NCBI GenBank assembly: GCA_000961805.1
Contig: LADV01000130.1
Coordinates: 4,041 to 68,040 of the forward strand
Reading direction: 5' to 3'
Source: Peptococcaceae bacterium BRH_c23
GTDB lineage: Bacteria; Bacillota_B; Desulfitobacteriia; Desulfitobacteriales; Desulfitobacteriaceae
DNA: 64,000 nucleotides
Shown: in pieces, positions 26,840-35,190 of the stretch
Position numbering within the stretch: the first letter of the stretch is position 1
Layout of the letters: each line of letters opens with the position of its first letter
The notes under the pieces: model-generated
What the model saw: only the letters and a program-made list of their open reading frames with translations
The model's database searches: none
What the model was told of the DNA's origin: nothing
Program-made: the position numbers and the translations under genes

Positions 26840-27060
26840 GCCTGCGCTTCTCGCCATCCATGGCTACAGGGACACTCGGCCATCACGGCGCCTTGCCAAT
26901 CCACACTGCAGGAGTATGCGTAATGAGTTGCAGTGTGGCGATAAGCTCGTCCGCTTATCGTCATGGCGGCGCTCTAATCTCGAACATCCTTGTTCGAGTC
27001 ATGGCCAGCGCTTCTCCGCTATGCTAACACGTGCGAAGACAGTGTCTTCGGGCACCAGCC
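26840..27060. repeat. Palindrome-rich intergenic repeat mosaic
   Basis: At least four short hairpins follow each other: CCACACTGCA/TGCAGTGTGG arms, GATAAGC/GCTTATC, TCGAACA/TGTTCGA and CGAAGAC/GTCTTCG. It is distinctly richer in G and C than its flanks. The last 50 bp (27011-27060) recur at 53651-53700 with three differences. No protein homology is evident in the short open frame across it. It looks like an inserted repeat in the glycogen operon. Confidence 0.75.
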
Positions 27061-27114
27061 AAATTTATACCGTCAGACCGAACGAACTAAGGAAGATGCG
27101 GTAGGAGTGTGGAA

Positions 27115-30100
27115 ATGAGTTTTTTTGTCTATCATGACTCGCATAGTCTAGACTACCGTCAGCCCTTTGGAGCGGTAACTTGTGGACAGATGATTAGGAT
27201 TCGTTTAGATCTGAGCTCAGAAATTCCTATAGAGTCCTTACATTTACGCCTCTGGGAGAGAGACCGGGAACGATTAGTCCCAATGTGTCCAAAATCTGGG
27301 GAGTTTTCCGAACAAAGGGTCGTGTTTGAGGTGGAGTATGAGGCCCCAAACACCCCCGGACTTGTCTGGTATTATTTTAGGCTTCAAGTCGGTGGACAAA
27401 CCTACTACTATGGCAATAATGTGGATAAGTTGGGAGGGGAGGGACACCTCGGGAATGAAGAGCCTCCTTCCTACCAAGTGACTGTTCATAGTCCCTCGGA
27501 AGTTCCGGCTTGGTATAAACGGGGAATCATGTATCAGATCTTTGTGGATCGTTTCTATCACGCCCATGAAGATGGGTTCGTGCTATACCCTAGAAAAAAT
27601 GCTCTCTTACATGCTGATTGGTATGACACTCCCTTCTATATTAAAGACGAACGAGGTAGAGTAACTCATTGGGATTTTTTTGGTGGGAACCTATTAGGGG
27701 TTATTGAAAAATTACCTTATCTCCACGAGTTAGGGATAAGCATCATTTACTTTAATCCGATCTTTGATGCTCCTAGTAATCATAAATATGATACTGCGGA
27801 TTATCACAAGATCGACCCTATGTTTGGAGATGAAGAGCTCTTCGAGCACTTAATCAAAGAAGCTAGGCAATACGGAATTGCTATCGTGTTGGACGGTGTG
27901 TTTAGTCACACCGGGAGTGACAGTGTCTATTTTAATCGCTATAATACTTACCCTAGTGTGGGTGCTTATCAGTCAGCAGAGTCTTCCTATTATCAGTGGT
28001 ATCAATTCAAGCCCAACAGCCAAGAGTACCAGTCGTGGTGGGGCGTTGATGCACTGCCAGAAGTGAATGAACTAAACCCAGCCTATCAAGAATTCTTATT
28101 CGGTGCTGGGGATGGGGTTATCCAAAAGTGGATGAAAAAAGGAATTGCTGGTTGGCGCTTGGATGTGGCTGACGAGCTTCCGGATGAATTCATCCGGAAA
28201 TTGAGGCAAACGATCAAAACCATCAATCCCGAAGCAGTTCTCATAGGGGAAGTATGGGAAGATGCCTCTAATAAGGGGAGCTATGGTAAACTTCGAGAGT
28301 ATTTTTGGGGTTATGAGCTGGATGCTACGATGAATTACCCTTTCCGAGATAGTTTCCTTAGCTTCATGCTAAGTAAAACTACTTCAAACTTGGTTTATCA
28401 GCAAGTGATGAGCTTGTATGAAAATTATCCCCGAGAGAATTTTTATGGGGCTATGAACCTGATCGGGAGTCACGATCGGGAGAGGATCTTAACTCTATTA
28501 GGGGAGGCGCCCGATGAAAAGGCTTTGATAGAAAATGAGAAGCAGAGCTATAGGCTTTCTCCAGAGGCGCGAGAACTTGCCGTGCAAAGACTTAAGCTAG
28601 TTAGTCTGATCCAAATGACCTTTCCTGGTGTACCTTGTGTGTATTATGGGGATGAAGTGGGGCTGGAAGGCTATAGTGACCCTTATAACCGTGCAACATA
28701 CCCTTGGAATAGGGAAGACCAAGAAATCTTGCTGTGGTATAAAACGATGATTCGCCTGCGTCTCGAGTATGAGGTATTACAGTCGGGTGATTTCCAGTCA
28801 TTTTACTCTGAGCCGGATATTTATGGTTTTAAACGGTCTGATGGAGATGAGGAAATCACAGTCCTGATTAATCGCCATGCCTCGCAAGCTAAGGAAATCA
28901 CCTTGCCATCGACTTTGCATACTAATCTGATAAAGGGTGCCCTCGTTCTAGATTTACTGAGTGGGCAGATTATCACTGGACAGACGGCACAAACCCTTAT
29001 CCTAGGCCCTTTGTCAGCCCAAGCCTTGTATTGTAAACAAAGCCTGCCGCCATTTCCGCGTCAAAACTTGGGGCGTTCTTGCGGAGTGTTAATGCACGTT
29101 AGCTCCTTGCCTTCGGACTTTGGGTCGGGAGATATGGGCATAGAGGCTTATCGTTTTGTCGATTTTTTAGTTGAATCTGGTCAATCTTTGTGGCAAGTGC
29201 TGCCTTTAAATCCTGTCGGTTTAGGAGATTCTCCCTATCAAAGCGATTCTGCTTTCGCAGGAAACCCGAGGCTGATCAGTCTGGAAGGTTTGATGCGGGA
29301 GGGCCTTCTCGAAGCGGATTTTGCTGAGGAGTTGCAACTGGCAGAGTTGTCAGCTGAAATGTTTAAAGATGTTAGTCTGCGAAAAGCGTTTAAAGGCTTT
29401 AAGGCTCAACTCCAAGAACAAGGCCAACTCCCAGACCAAGCCCAAGACTCCGATCGGACTGGGCCAGAGTTTAGGTTTCTTGCTCGGCAGAACTATTTGA
29501 GATTTCAACAGGATCACCGGGAATGGCTGGATGATTATGCTCTATATCGAGCTTTAAAGTCTCATTTTGGGGACATAGCCTGGTATGATTGGGAACCAGA
29601 GCTTGCTTGGCGCAACACGGAGAGGGTGGCGGAGTATGTCCGACTGCTTGAGGAAGAGGTAGAATTTAATCGTTTTGTTCAATATGCTTTTTATTATCAA
29701 TGGCAAGGGCTTCGGCACTATGCCAAAGCCAAGGGAATTAAATTAATTGGGGATATCCCTATTTTTGTCGCAGCCGATAGCTGCGACGTATGGGTAAACC
29801 ATCGGTTTTTTAAACTGGACGAGGGCGGCAGACCTGCTAAAGTAGCGGGAGTTCCTCCCGATTATTTTTGTAAGACGGGTCAGTTATGGGGAAATCCAGT
29901 CTATGACTGGGATGTCTTAGGGTTAGAGAATTATACTTGGTGGAAGCAAAGAATCAAACTTGTTCTCGGGCTTTTTGATTTTATTCGTCTTGACCACTTC
30001 CGAGGATTTGAGGCTTATTGGGAGATCGAGGCCAGGGAAGAAACAGCGATGAACGGCCGATGGCTTAAAGGACCTGGGAAACGGTTTTTTGAAAGTCTAG

Positions 30101-30588
30101 CTGAGGAATTCGGGGAGTTACCTTTCATTGCAGAGGACTTAGGAACCATCACACCGGAAGTCAACGTTCTAAAGCGAATTTTTAGTTTTCCAGGTATGAA
30201 GGTTCTACAGTTTACAGCGTTAGAGGAGATGATCTTCGAAGAAGATTCTAATCTGATCTATTACTCGGGTACACATGATAATGATACCTTGGTGGGATGG
30301 TATAAATCGACCTGGACGGATGAAGAGAGAGCTGACTATGCTGGAGAAGATCAAAAGGATGATCCAAAAGAAGCCTGCCGCAAACTGATTGAGGATTTGT
30401 ATAAGAGCCCAGCCTCTTGGGTTATTACTCCGATGCAAGATATTCTAGGTTTAGATACCGACGCTAGGCTGAATGTTCCAGGGACGATCGAAGGAAATTG
30501 GCAATGGAAGCTGAAACAGGATCTGTTGACAACTGAAGTGAAGGAGTGGCTTCGTTCTGTAGCTAGAGAAACGAAGAGACTGCCATAG
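27115..30588 (+). CDS. Bifunctional glycogen debranching/alpha-amylase-family enzyme fused to 4-alpha-glucanotransferase
   Basis: About 1157 residues, a fusion of two carbohydrate enzymes. Residues 1-130 form a starch-binding-like N-terminal module. The GH13 barrel (about 135-630) has GWRLDVADELP (nucleophile Asp near 349), LIGEVWED (acid Glu near 377) and GSHDRERIL (third Asp). From about 650 to the end is a GH77 MalQ domain: LMHVSSLPSDFGSGDMG, IRLDHFRGFEAYW (nucleophile), FIAEDLGTI and SGTHDNDTLVGW. The first half should open branched glucans; the second should transfer maltooligosaccharides. The ATG at 27115 has TAGGAG 7 nt upstream. It works with GlgP in glycogen breakdown. Confidence 0.93.
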   Translation: MSFFVYHDSHSLDYRQPFGAVTCGQMIRIRLDLSSEIPIESLHLRLWERDRERLVPMCPKSGEFSEQRVVFEVEYEAPNTPGLVWYYFRLQVGGQTYYYGNNVDKLGGEGHLGNEEPPSYQVTVHSPSEVPAWYKRGIMYQIFVDRFYHAHEDGFVLYPRKNALLHADWYDTPFYIKDERGRVTHWDFFGGNLLGVIEKLPYLHELGISIIYFNPIFDAPSNHKYDTADYHKIDPMFGDEELFEHLIKEARQYGIAIVLDGVFSHTGSDSVYFNRYNTYPSVGAYQSAESSYYQWYQFKPNSQEYQSWWGVDALPEVNELNPAYQEFLFGAGDGVIQKWMKKGIAGWRLDVADELPDEFIRKLRQTIKTINPEAVLIGEVWEDASNKGSYGKLREYFWGYELDATMNYPFRDSFLSFMLSKTTSNLVYQQVMSLYENYPRENFYGAMNLIGSHDRERILTLLGEAPDEKALIENEKQSYRLSPEARELAVQRLKLVSLIQMTFPGVPCVYYGDEVGLEGYSDPYNRATYPWNREDQEILLWYKTMIRLRLEYEVLQSGDFQSFYSEPDIYGFKRSDGDEEITVLINRHASQAKEITLPSTLHTNLIKGALVLDLLSGQIITGQTAQTLILGPLSAQALYCKQSLPPFPRQNLGRSCGVLMHVSSLPSDFGSGDMGIEAYRFVDFLVESGQSLWQVLPLNPVGLGDSPYQSDSAFAGNPRLISLEGLMREGLLEADFAEELQLAELSAEMFKDVSLRKAFKGFKAQLQEQGQLPDQAQDSDRTGPEFRFLARQNYLRFQQDHREWLDDYALYRALKSHFGDIAWYDWEPELAWRNTERVAEYVRLLEEEVEFNRFVQYAFYYQWQGLRHYAKAKGIKLIGDIPIFVAADSCDVWVNHRFFKLDEGGRPAKVAGVPPDYFCKTGQLWGNPVYDWDVLGLENYTWWKQRIKLVLGLFDFIRLDHFRGFEAYWEIEAREETAMNGRWLKGPGKRFFESLAEEFGELPFIAEDLGTITPEVNVLKRIFSFPGMKVLQFTALEEMIFEEDSNLIYYSGTHDNDTLVGWYKSTWTDEERADYAGEDQKDDPKEACRKLIEDLYKSPASWVITPMQDILGLDTDARLNVPGTIEGNWQWKLKQDLLTTEVKEWLRSVARETKRLP

Positions 30589-30592
30589 GTAG

Positions 30593-30630
30593 GGCGTAGC
30601 GAAACTATAGTTTCGCTACGCCATTTTCTT
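30593..30630 (+). terminator. Terminator of the glycogen cluster
   Basis: A 30-nt near-perfect palindrome, GGCGTAGCGAAAC...GTTTCGCTACGCC, is followed by ATTTTCTTTT, 4 nt after the stop codon. Confidence 0.85.
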
Positions 30631-30690
30631 TTAATATAAAGTTGCGATCTAAGGCAGTCCTTTATGTATTGAAGGTGCAAAAAGGACTCT

Positions 30691-30732
30691 AAGCTTGGAC
30701 CATCTACAAATTTGTGGATGGCCTAGCTTTTT
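30691..30732 (+). terminator. Second terminator-like hairpin
   Basis: AAGCT...AGCTT with an inner CCATC/GATGG stem ends in five T. It lies about 60 nt after the first terminator and may be a back-up, or end a small transcript in the 367-nt gap before the HD-GYP gene. No gene is seen in that gap. Confidence 0.6.
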
Positions 30733-30955
30733 CGATCACACTTTTCTGTTCTTTTTTACTTAAAGTTGATTAATGTTTGAACCCCAGGAGAATTATTACC
30801 TTAAATGAAGGATATCTAAAGATTTCTGTCGAATTCAGTGAGCTGATATGAAGAAAAAAATCCTATCTAGAGACACGCAAAAAGATTAACCTGAAGGAAT
30901 ATGCCGGAGATTGCATATCGAATACAAACCTATTTTAGAGAAAGGAGGTAGCGAA

Positions 30956-32011
30956 GTGCGAGGAGTAAGTGTTCAGCGCCTTAAAGAAGGAGATGTTCTA
31001 GCAAAAGACATTTATGCTTCAAACGGTAAAGTATTACTCGGTAAAGGGGTAGTTCTGACATTACCGTATATTACTCGCTTGCGGGATTTAGGTACTAATG
31101 GTATATATATTGAGGATGATTTGACCAGTGATATTATCATTGAGGATGTTATATCGGATAAACACCGTTATGAGGCTATGGCCGCCATTGAAAAATCTTG
31201 CAAAACCATCCAAAATGGAAAGAATGAACTTGATTTACAAGACTTAATAAGCAATATCGTCCAGGATATTCTCTTTCAAAAGGATATAATGATTAGCCTC
31301 ATGGATATGCGTAATATTGATAACCGAGTATACGCTCATTCCGTGAATGTCTGCGTATTATCTAGCGTTCTGGGCAAGGGGCTAGGCTTACCCGTAGATA
31401 AGCTTAATGATCTTGCACTAGGTGCGCTGCTCCATGATGTGGGAATTGTCAATTTACCAAAAGAGATTATTAATAAAAGAAGTCTATTAACGGAGGAAGA
31501 ATTAGAGTTATACCATACTCACACGACCCAGGGCTATGATCTCATCCGTAAAAAGAGAGAAACCAGTATAATCATTGCTCATATGGCTTATCAACATCAT
31601 GAATGGTTAAATGGTAAAGGTTATCCGCGCCAATTAAAAGGTGCAGCTATCCATCCGTTAGCTGAGATTGTGGCAGTAGCTGACTTCTATGATTGTCTGA
31701 TCCATGGTTCGCCTGGCATTCATCGAGTTTTACCACATGTAGCCTGCGAAATACTGATGGCAAATGCCGGGGTACGTTTCCGTCAGGAGTTGATCCACAT
31801 CTTTTTACAGTATGTTGCTGCCTATCCTACCGGATACACCGTAAAGCTTAATAATGGAGAAACCGGAGTCATTGTCGGACAAAATAAAGGTTTACCTACG
31901 CGTCCAATCGTACGTGTTTTTGACGGCAAGATAAATCTTAAGCAAATACGGGTTATCGAGTATAATCTCGTGCATGAGCGGACTCTTTTTGTCGAGTATA
32001 TTATTGAATAG
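30956..32011 (+). CDS. HD-GYP domain protein (probable c-di-GMP phosphodiesterase)
   Basis: About 351 residues. The C-terminal half has the HD pair in LLHDVGIVNLPKEI (near residue 160), HTTQGYDL, HHEWLNGKGYP (the GYP signature near 220) and AVADFYDCL. The N-terminal 100 residues (LKEGDVLAKDIYASNGKVLL) resemble the leader domain often found in these proteins. Such proteins hydrolyse cyclic di-GMP in the cytoplasm. I choose GTG 30956 because AAAGGAGG stands 7 nt before it; a TTG at 30911 lacks a site. It is monocistronic and followed by a hairpin at 32075. Confidence 0.88.
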   Translation: MRGVSVQRLKEGDVLAKDIYASNGKVLLGKGVVLTLPYITRLRDLGTNGIYIEDDLTSDIIIEDVISDKHRYEAMAAIEKSCKTIQNGKNELDLQDLISNIVQDILFQKDIMISLMDMRNIDNRVYAHSVNVCVLSSVLGKGLGLPVDKLNDLALGALLHDVGIVNLPKEIINKRSLLTEEELELYHTHTTQGYDLIRKKRETSIIIAHMAYQHHEWLNGKGYPRQLKGAAIHPLAEIVAVADFYDCLIHGSPGIHRVLPHVACEILMANAGVRFRQELIHIFLQYVAAYPTGYTVKLNNGETGVIVGQNKGLPTRPIVRVFDGKINLKQIRVIEYNLVHERTLFVEYIIE

Positions 32012-32074
32012 CTCATTTTTGCAAGGCGTTAAACAGTTTCTAGAACTTCAAATACTAAAGTAGTAAGGTTGAAG

Positions 32075-32101
32075 ACACCCACTTCTTGTAAGTGGGTGTT
32101 C
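32075..32101 (+). terminator. Hairpin after the HD-GYP gene
   Basis: ACACCCACTT / AAGTGGGTGT, then TTCCT. Nineteen internal bases are identical to the SPFH terminator at 5838, so the palindrome is a repeated unit. The U-tract is weak. Confidence 0.6.
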
Positions 32102-32229
32102 CTAGTTTCCGCACTAGCATTAGCATTAGTCAATCCTTCGGAGTTTGCCCGGGCATTGGTTAGCTTAAAAAAATTAGTAATAACTAAGGAGGATTACGCT
32201 TAAATTGATTTGCTGAAAATAAAACGAAC

Positions 32230-32248
32230 ATAATGATAATCATTAATT
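32230..32248. promoter_or_regulatory. Fur-box-like operator
   Basis: ATAATGATAATCATTAATT matches the core of the classical Fur box (GATAATGATAATCATTATC) at about 15 of 19 positions. A related half (ATAATGATAATCTTTAATT) recurs at 32469 and in leaders at 38816 and 42187. Whether Fur, PerR or another protein binds is unknown. Confidence 0.45.
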
Positions 32249-32447
32249 ATGGTCAATCAATTTTTAAGAGGAACTTTTAGCCAATTTTATAAAGGTAAGA
32301 ATAATAACCCTGCAAAATGAACGAAAATGAGGTCTTAAGAAAGGCCAAGTTAAGATTCCACCAGAGATAATTCCCAATAAAATCCTCTAGATTTAGATAT
32401 CTCAAGCATGTTTCATAATATATCTTAATTAAGAACATACTGATATT

Positions 32448-32519
32448 CTATAGACATAATCGTGTCCATAATGATAATCTTTAATTGTGATCAAAATCAC
32501 ACATGAAAGCAGAAGGAGG
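32448..32519 (+). promoter_or_regulatory. Repeated 5' leader block, copy A
   Basis: The block reads CTATAGAC, then ATAATGATAATCTTTAATT, then the palindrome TGTGATCAAAATCACA (32486-32501, a CRP/FNR-type TGTGA-N6-TCACA), then AAGGAGG (32513-32519). No good reading frame follows the AAGGAGG. The same order occurs at 38796, and partly at 42187 and 43926. The palindrome may be a protein site or an RNA hairpin. Confidence 0.6.
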
Positions 32520-32584
32520 TTGATAGGACGCGAACTGAAGTTAGCACAATGTCAATCGATTTTTTTCTTGAATAAAATTATAAA

Positions 32585-32620
32585 GCTGTCTTTAAAGACC
32601 GCTAAGAAATTTGATCGTAG
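32585..32620. repeat. Repeated hairpin element, copy A
   Basis: GCTGTC-TTTAAA-GACCGC followed by TAAGAAATTTGATCG. One of five copies (see 38992, 40687, 42293 and 44177). It is 55 nt upstream of the first copy of the unknown protein family. No -10 box for the minus strand is seen at this copy. Confidence 0.75.
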
Positions 32621-32674
32621 TCTTAAAACCGAGCTTAGATGTGACCTTACAATAAAAGAAAGGTGGGTTACGAT

Positions 32675-33307
32675 ATGTCCCGCTTAACTTTCAATAACAA
32701 TCAATTTATTGGGGACAATATGAAGAGGGAATTAGGAGATAGAAACTATCCAATCTGGCTGTTAATAAACCCAAAATACCCTGCAGTTCGCTATGATATT
32801 TGGAGACCTGTGTTAGATGAGATCCAGGACAGAGTATTTAGGGATTTTCAAACCAGGATAGATACTACAAATATTTATATTAGGAGCGCCGTAGTCGATG
32901 GCGGAATAGTTCCGAATACCTTAAATTGGTGGGGTAAGGAAGTTGCCAAAGAAATTGAATATTACAGGGCAATTGTTCAAGAACACAAGCCAAAAATGCT
33001 GATCTCTTTTGGTGCTTTTCCTTTTGAATTTGCAAGGCGCGTCTTCGAAATTAAACCGGAAAAAGGACCTAAGGCTTGGAGCACTTCTATTTTGAAAAAT
33101 GAGTTCGAGAAATCTATTGATGACTTTGATATAAATCAAACAAACAGGATTCCCTTACTGCGTCGAGTCATTGCCAGTGATAAATTCATAGAAACCCGTA
33201 ATATTTTATCTCCGACTGACAGTGAGACTTATTTTCAACACGTTGGGACTAACATTGCGGAAAAGATTATTGAAAACAGGGATCAGCTAGATATTTGGAT
33301 TAAGTGA
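32675..33307 (+). CDS. Unknown protein family, paralogue 1 of 4
   Basis: 210 residues, no signal peptide or membrane segment. Paralogues are at 35698 (minus), 40854 and 47154. Shared features, in order, are NYPIWLLINPKYP, a DEIQD helix, TTNIYIRSAV, LNWWG, a run KPKMLISFGAFPFEF, then PEKGPKAWSTS, IPLLRRV and a C-terminal AEKIIEN. The alternation of strands and helices, the NP motif after the first strand and the KPKxLISxG segment recall the uracil-DNA-glycosylase fold, but catalytic residues are not clearly kept, so this is a weak suggestion. ATG 32675 follows AAAGGTGGG, a site conserved at two other copies. Confidence 0.7.
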   Translation: MSRLTFNNNQFIGDNMKRELGDRNYPIWLLINPKYPAVRYDIWRPVLDEIQDRVFRDFQTRIDTTNIYIRSAVVDGGIVPNTLNWWGKEVAKEIEYYRAIVQEHKPKMLISFGAFPFEFARRVFEIKPEKGPKAWSTSILKNEFEKSIDDFDINQTNRIPLLRRVIASDKFIETRNILSPTDSETYFQHVGTNIAEKIIENRDQLDIWIK

Positions 33308-33323
33308 ATCGAGTACTAACCGT

Positions 33324-33367
33324 CTGAGGATTACTAATGCTGAAAGCGCAGAGCCCTTAACGAATGA
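33324..33367. repeat. Dispersed repeat unit
   Basis: CTGAGGATTACTAATGC-TGAAAGCGCAGAGCCCTTAACGAATGA closely matches units at 63774-63805 and 63812-63856. A TTAACG/CGTTAA stem closes its right end, just upstream of the response regulator's ribosome binding site. Confidence 0.65.
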
Positions 33368-33410
33368 ATGGTGGTAACTCACTTTCCGTTAAGCGAAGGA
33401 AGTGTTTTTA

Positions 33411-34766
33411 TTGAATAAGATTCTTATCATTGATGATGAAGAGCATCTGTGTTGGGCTCTCGAGAAAGGCCTCCGTCAGGAAGGATATCAGGTGATAACT
33501 GCCACCGGGGGGAAAGAAGGCCTAGAACTAATCCAGAATGAAACACCTTCCTTGGTTATTCTTGATCTCAAAATGCCTGAAATGGATGGGTTAGACGTAT
33601 TGGTTAAGGCTAAAGAGCTTATTCCGAAGCTTCCGGTCATTATGATAACTGCCCATGGGTCAATTGACACTGCCATCGAAGCCATGAAACTGGGGGCAAT
33701 TGACTATATTACCAAACCATTTGATCTTGATGAGCTCAAGATAGTCGTAAAACAGGCCTTAAAGGTTAGTCGTTTACGGGAAGAAGTTGTTTTTCTACGC
33801 TCAGAACTAAACAAAAAACACGGCCGAATTTTAGGCAACAGTTCGGCGATTCAAGAAGTTAATACACTAGTCGAAAGGGTAGCTGACAGTAATGCCACGG
33901 TATTAATTACCGGGGAAAGCGGGACAGGCAAAGAGGTTGCGGCGCTGTCGATTCACAACCTAAGCTATCGACGTGAAAAATCCTATGTGCCTATTAACTG
34001 TGCTGCACTACCGGAGTCATTACTGGAAAGCGAGTTGTTTGGCCATGAGAAGGGTGCCTTCACAGGTGCTGTGGTTCGAAAAACGGGTCGTTTTGAATTG
34101 GCTGATAAAGGAACACTTTTCCTTGACGAGGTCACTGAAATGCCACTGTCTATGCAAGTAAAGCTGCTGCGAGTTCTTCAGGAAAGGCAGTTTGAAAGGG
34201 TAGGAGGTACAGAAAGTATCAAAATTGATGTAAGGATTATTGCAGCTACTAATCGAGATCCGATGGATTGTATTAAAAAAGGGACTTTTCGTGAGGATCT
34301 CTACTACCGATTAAATGTTTTGCCGATTCACATTCCCCCCTTAAGATTAAGAACTGAAGATATCCCCTTATTGGTGATGCACTTTCTGCAAAAATTTAAC
34401 CCCTCTCAGGAACAAATGATCTCTCCTGCAGCCTTGGGGTTACTGATGAATTACGAGTGGCCTGGGAATATCCGAGAGTTACAGAACGTGATTGAAAGGT
34501 CTGTTATTCTCTCTCAGGGAAATGATATCAAAGTACAGCATTTACCAAAGGAAATACAAAAACTTGAAAACAGTAAAAATGCGGCCGATCGTGGGTTGAT
34601 TCTTAATTTCCCAGACAAGGGGATCTCCTTTGATGCGGTCGAAAGAGAGCTGATTCTTAAGGCTCTTGAGAAAAGTACTGGGAATCAAACTAAAGCGGCT
34701 CAATTGCTAGGCCTTACTCGATCGGCGCTTCTGTATAGGGCACAAAAGTACCAAATCAAGTTGTAG
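33411..34766 (+). CDS. Sigma-54-dependent response regulator (NtrC/AtoC type)
   Basis: About 451 residues. A receiver domain (1-120) has the phospho-acceptor in VILDLKMPEMDG near 52 and the lysine in ITKPFD. The AAA+ sigma-54 activator domain follows, with Walker A GESGTGKE near 169 and the sigma-54 contact loop GAFTGA near 214. The C-terminal Fis-type helix-turn-helix is NQTKAAQLLGLTRSALLYR. All three domains look intact. TTG 33411 fits the AAGGAAG site better than GTG 33402. The likely partner kinase is at 36932, separated by a SulP remnant and a paralogue on the other strand. No -24/-12 promoter was found nearby. Confidence 0.9.
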   Translation: MNKILIIDDEEHLCWALEKGLRQEGYQVITATGGKEGLELIQNETPSLVILDLKMPEMDGLDVLVKAKELIPKLPVIMITAHGSIDTAIEAMKLGAIDYITKPFDLDELKIVVKQALKVSRLREEVVFLRSELNKKHGRILGNSSAIQEVNTLVERVADSNATVLITGESGTGKEVAALSIHNLSYRREKSYVPINCAALPESLLESELFGHEKGAFTGAVVRKTGRFELADKGTLFLDEVTEMPLSMQVKLLRVLQERQFERVGGTESIKIDVRIIAATNRDPMDCIKKGTFREDLYYRLNVLPIHIPPLRLRTEDIPLLVMHFLQKFNPSQEQMISPAALGLLMNYEWPGNIRELQNVIERSVILSQGNDIKVQHLPKEIQKLENSKNAADRGLILNFPDKGISFDAVERELILKALEKSTGNQTKAAQLLGLTRSALLYRAQKYQIKL

Positions 34767-34820
34767 GAAAAACCACGAAATTGGTTACGATTGGCTAATT
34801 ATTTCAAAGGGAGGTATATC

Positions 34821-34874
34821 ATGAAGGTCACCTCTAAGTGCAGCCAATTAAAAAGATTAAAAGAAACAAGTTAG
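34821..34874 (+). pseudogene. 17-codon stub with a strong ribosome binding site
   Basis: AAAGGGAGG precedes ATG AAG GTC ACC, but the frame stops after 17 codons inside the tail of the SulP remnant on the other strand. It reads as the start of a gene whose body was lost in the same deletion. It could also be a chance frame. Confidence 0.3.
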
Positions 34875-35175
34875 CATAGAAGTTATCATTCCCTGCAAAG
34901 GGTATCATATAAGAAGCAATCAAGAGACAGATAGCATTGGTGGGGCCAGTTGCTAACTGGTTGGAACTACCAAATGATGAAGCGAGAATGGTTAGCACAA
35001 TACCTGAATATAAGCCGTAAGCGGGGTGAACACCTGCAATCATAGCATAAGCCATGGTTTGTGGTAACGCGACGACTGCAACCGTTAGGGCAGCAATTAG
35101 ATCAAAGCGAAGGTTATTTCTGTCATAATTGATTAAGGTATCTAAAATCGGGATAAATTTAATGATGCTCATCAT
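34834..35175 (-). pseudogene. SulP-family anion transporter, N-terminal remnant
   Basis: About 113 codons remain of a protein normally above 500. Segments RFDLIAALTVAVVALPQTMAYA and PAYGLYSGIV with SNQLATGPTNAICL are the first SulP helices and signature. The frame ends at FLIGCT in the third or fourth helix, where it runs into the response-regulator flank. The transport core and STAS domain are gone. The family moves sulfate, bicarbonate or other anions, so the remnant fits the anion-transport theme of this region. Confidence 0.82.
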
Positions 35176-35190
35176 TATACCCCCAAACAA

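Noticed and set aside
26796..27104. 102-residue open frame across the glgA end and the repeat mosaic
   Set aside because: It runs through palindromic repeats, overlaps glgA in another frame, lacks a ribosome binding site and has repeat-derived composition.
32487..32687. 66-residue frame starting in leader A
   Set aside because: The frame covers the operator-like palindrome and hairpin element; the other leader copies have stop codons in the matching frame, so coding is not conserved.
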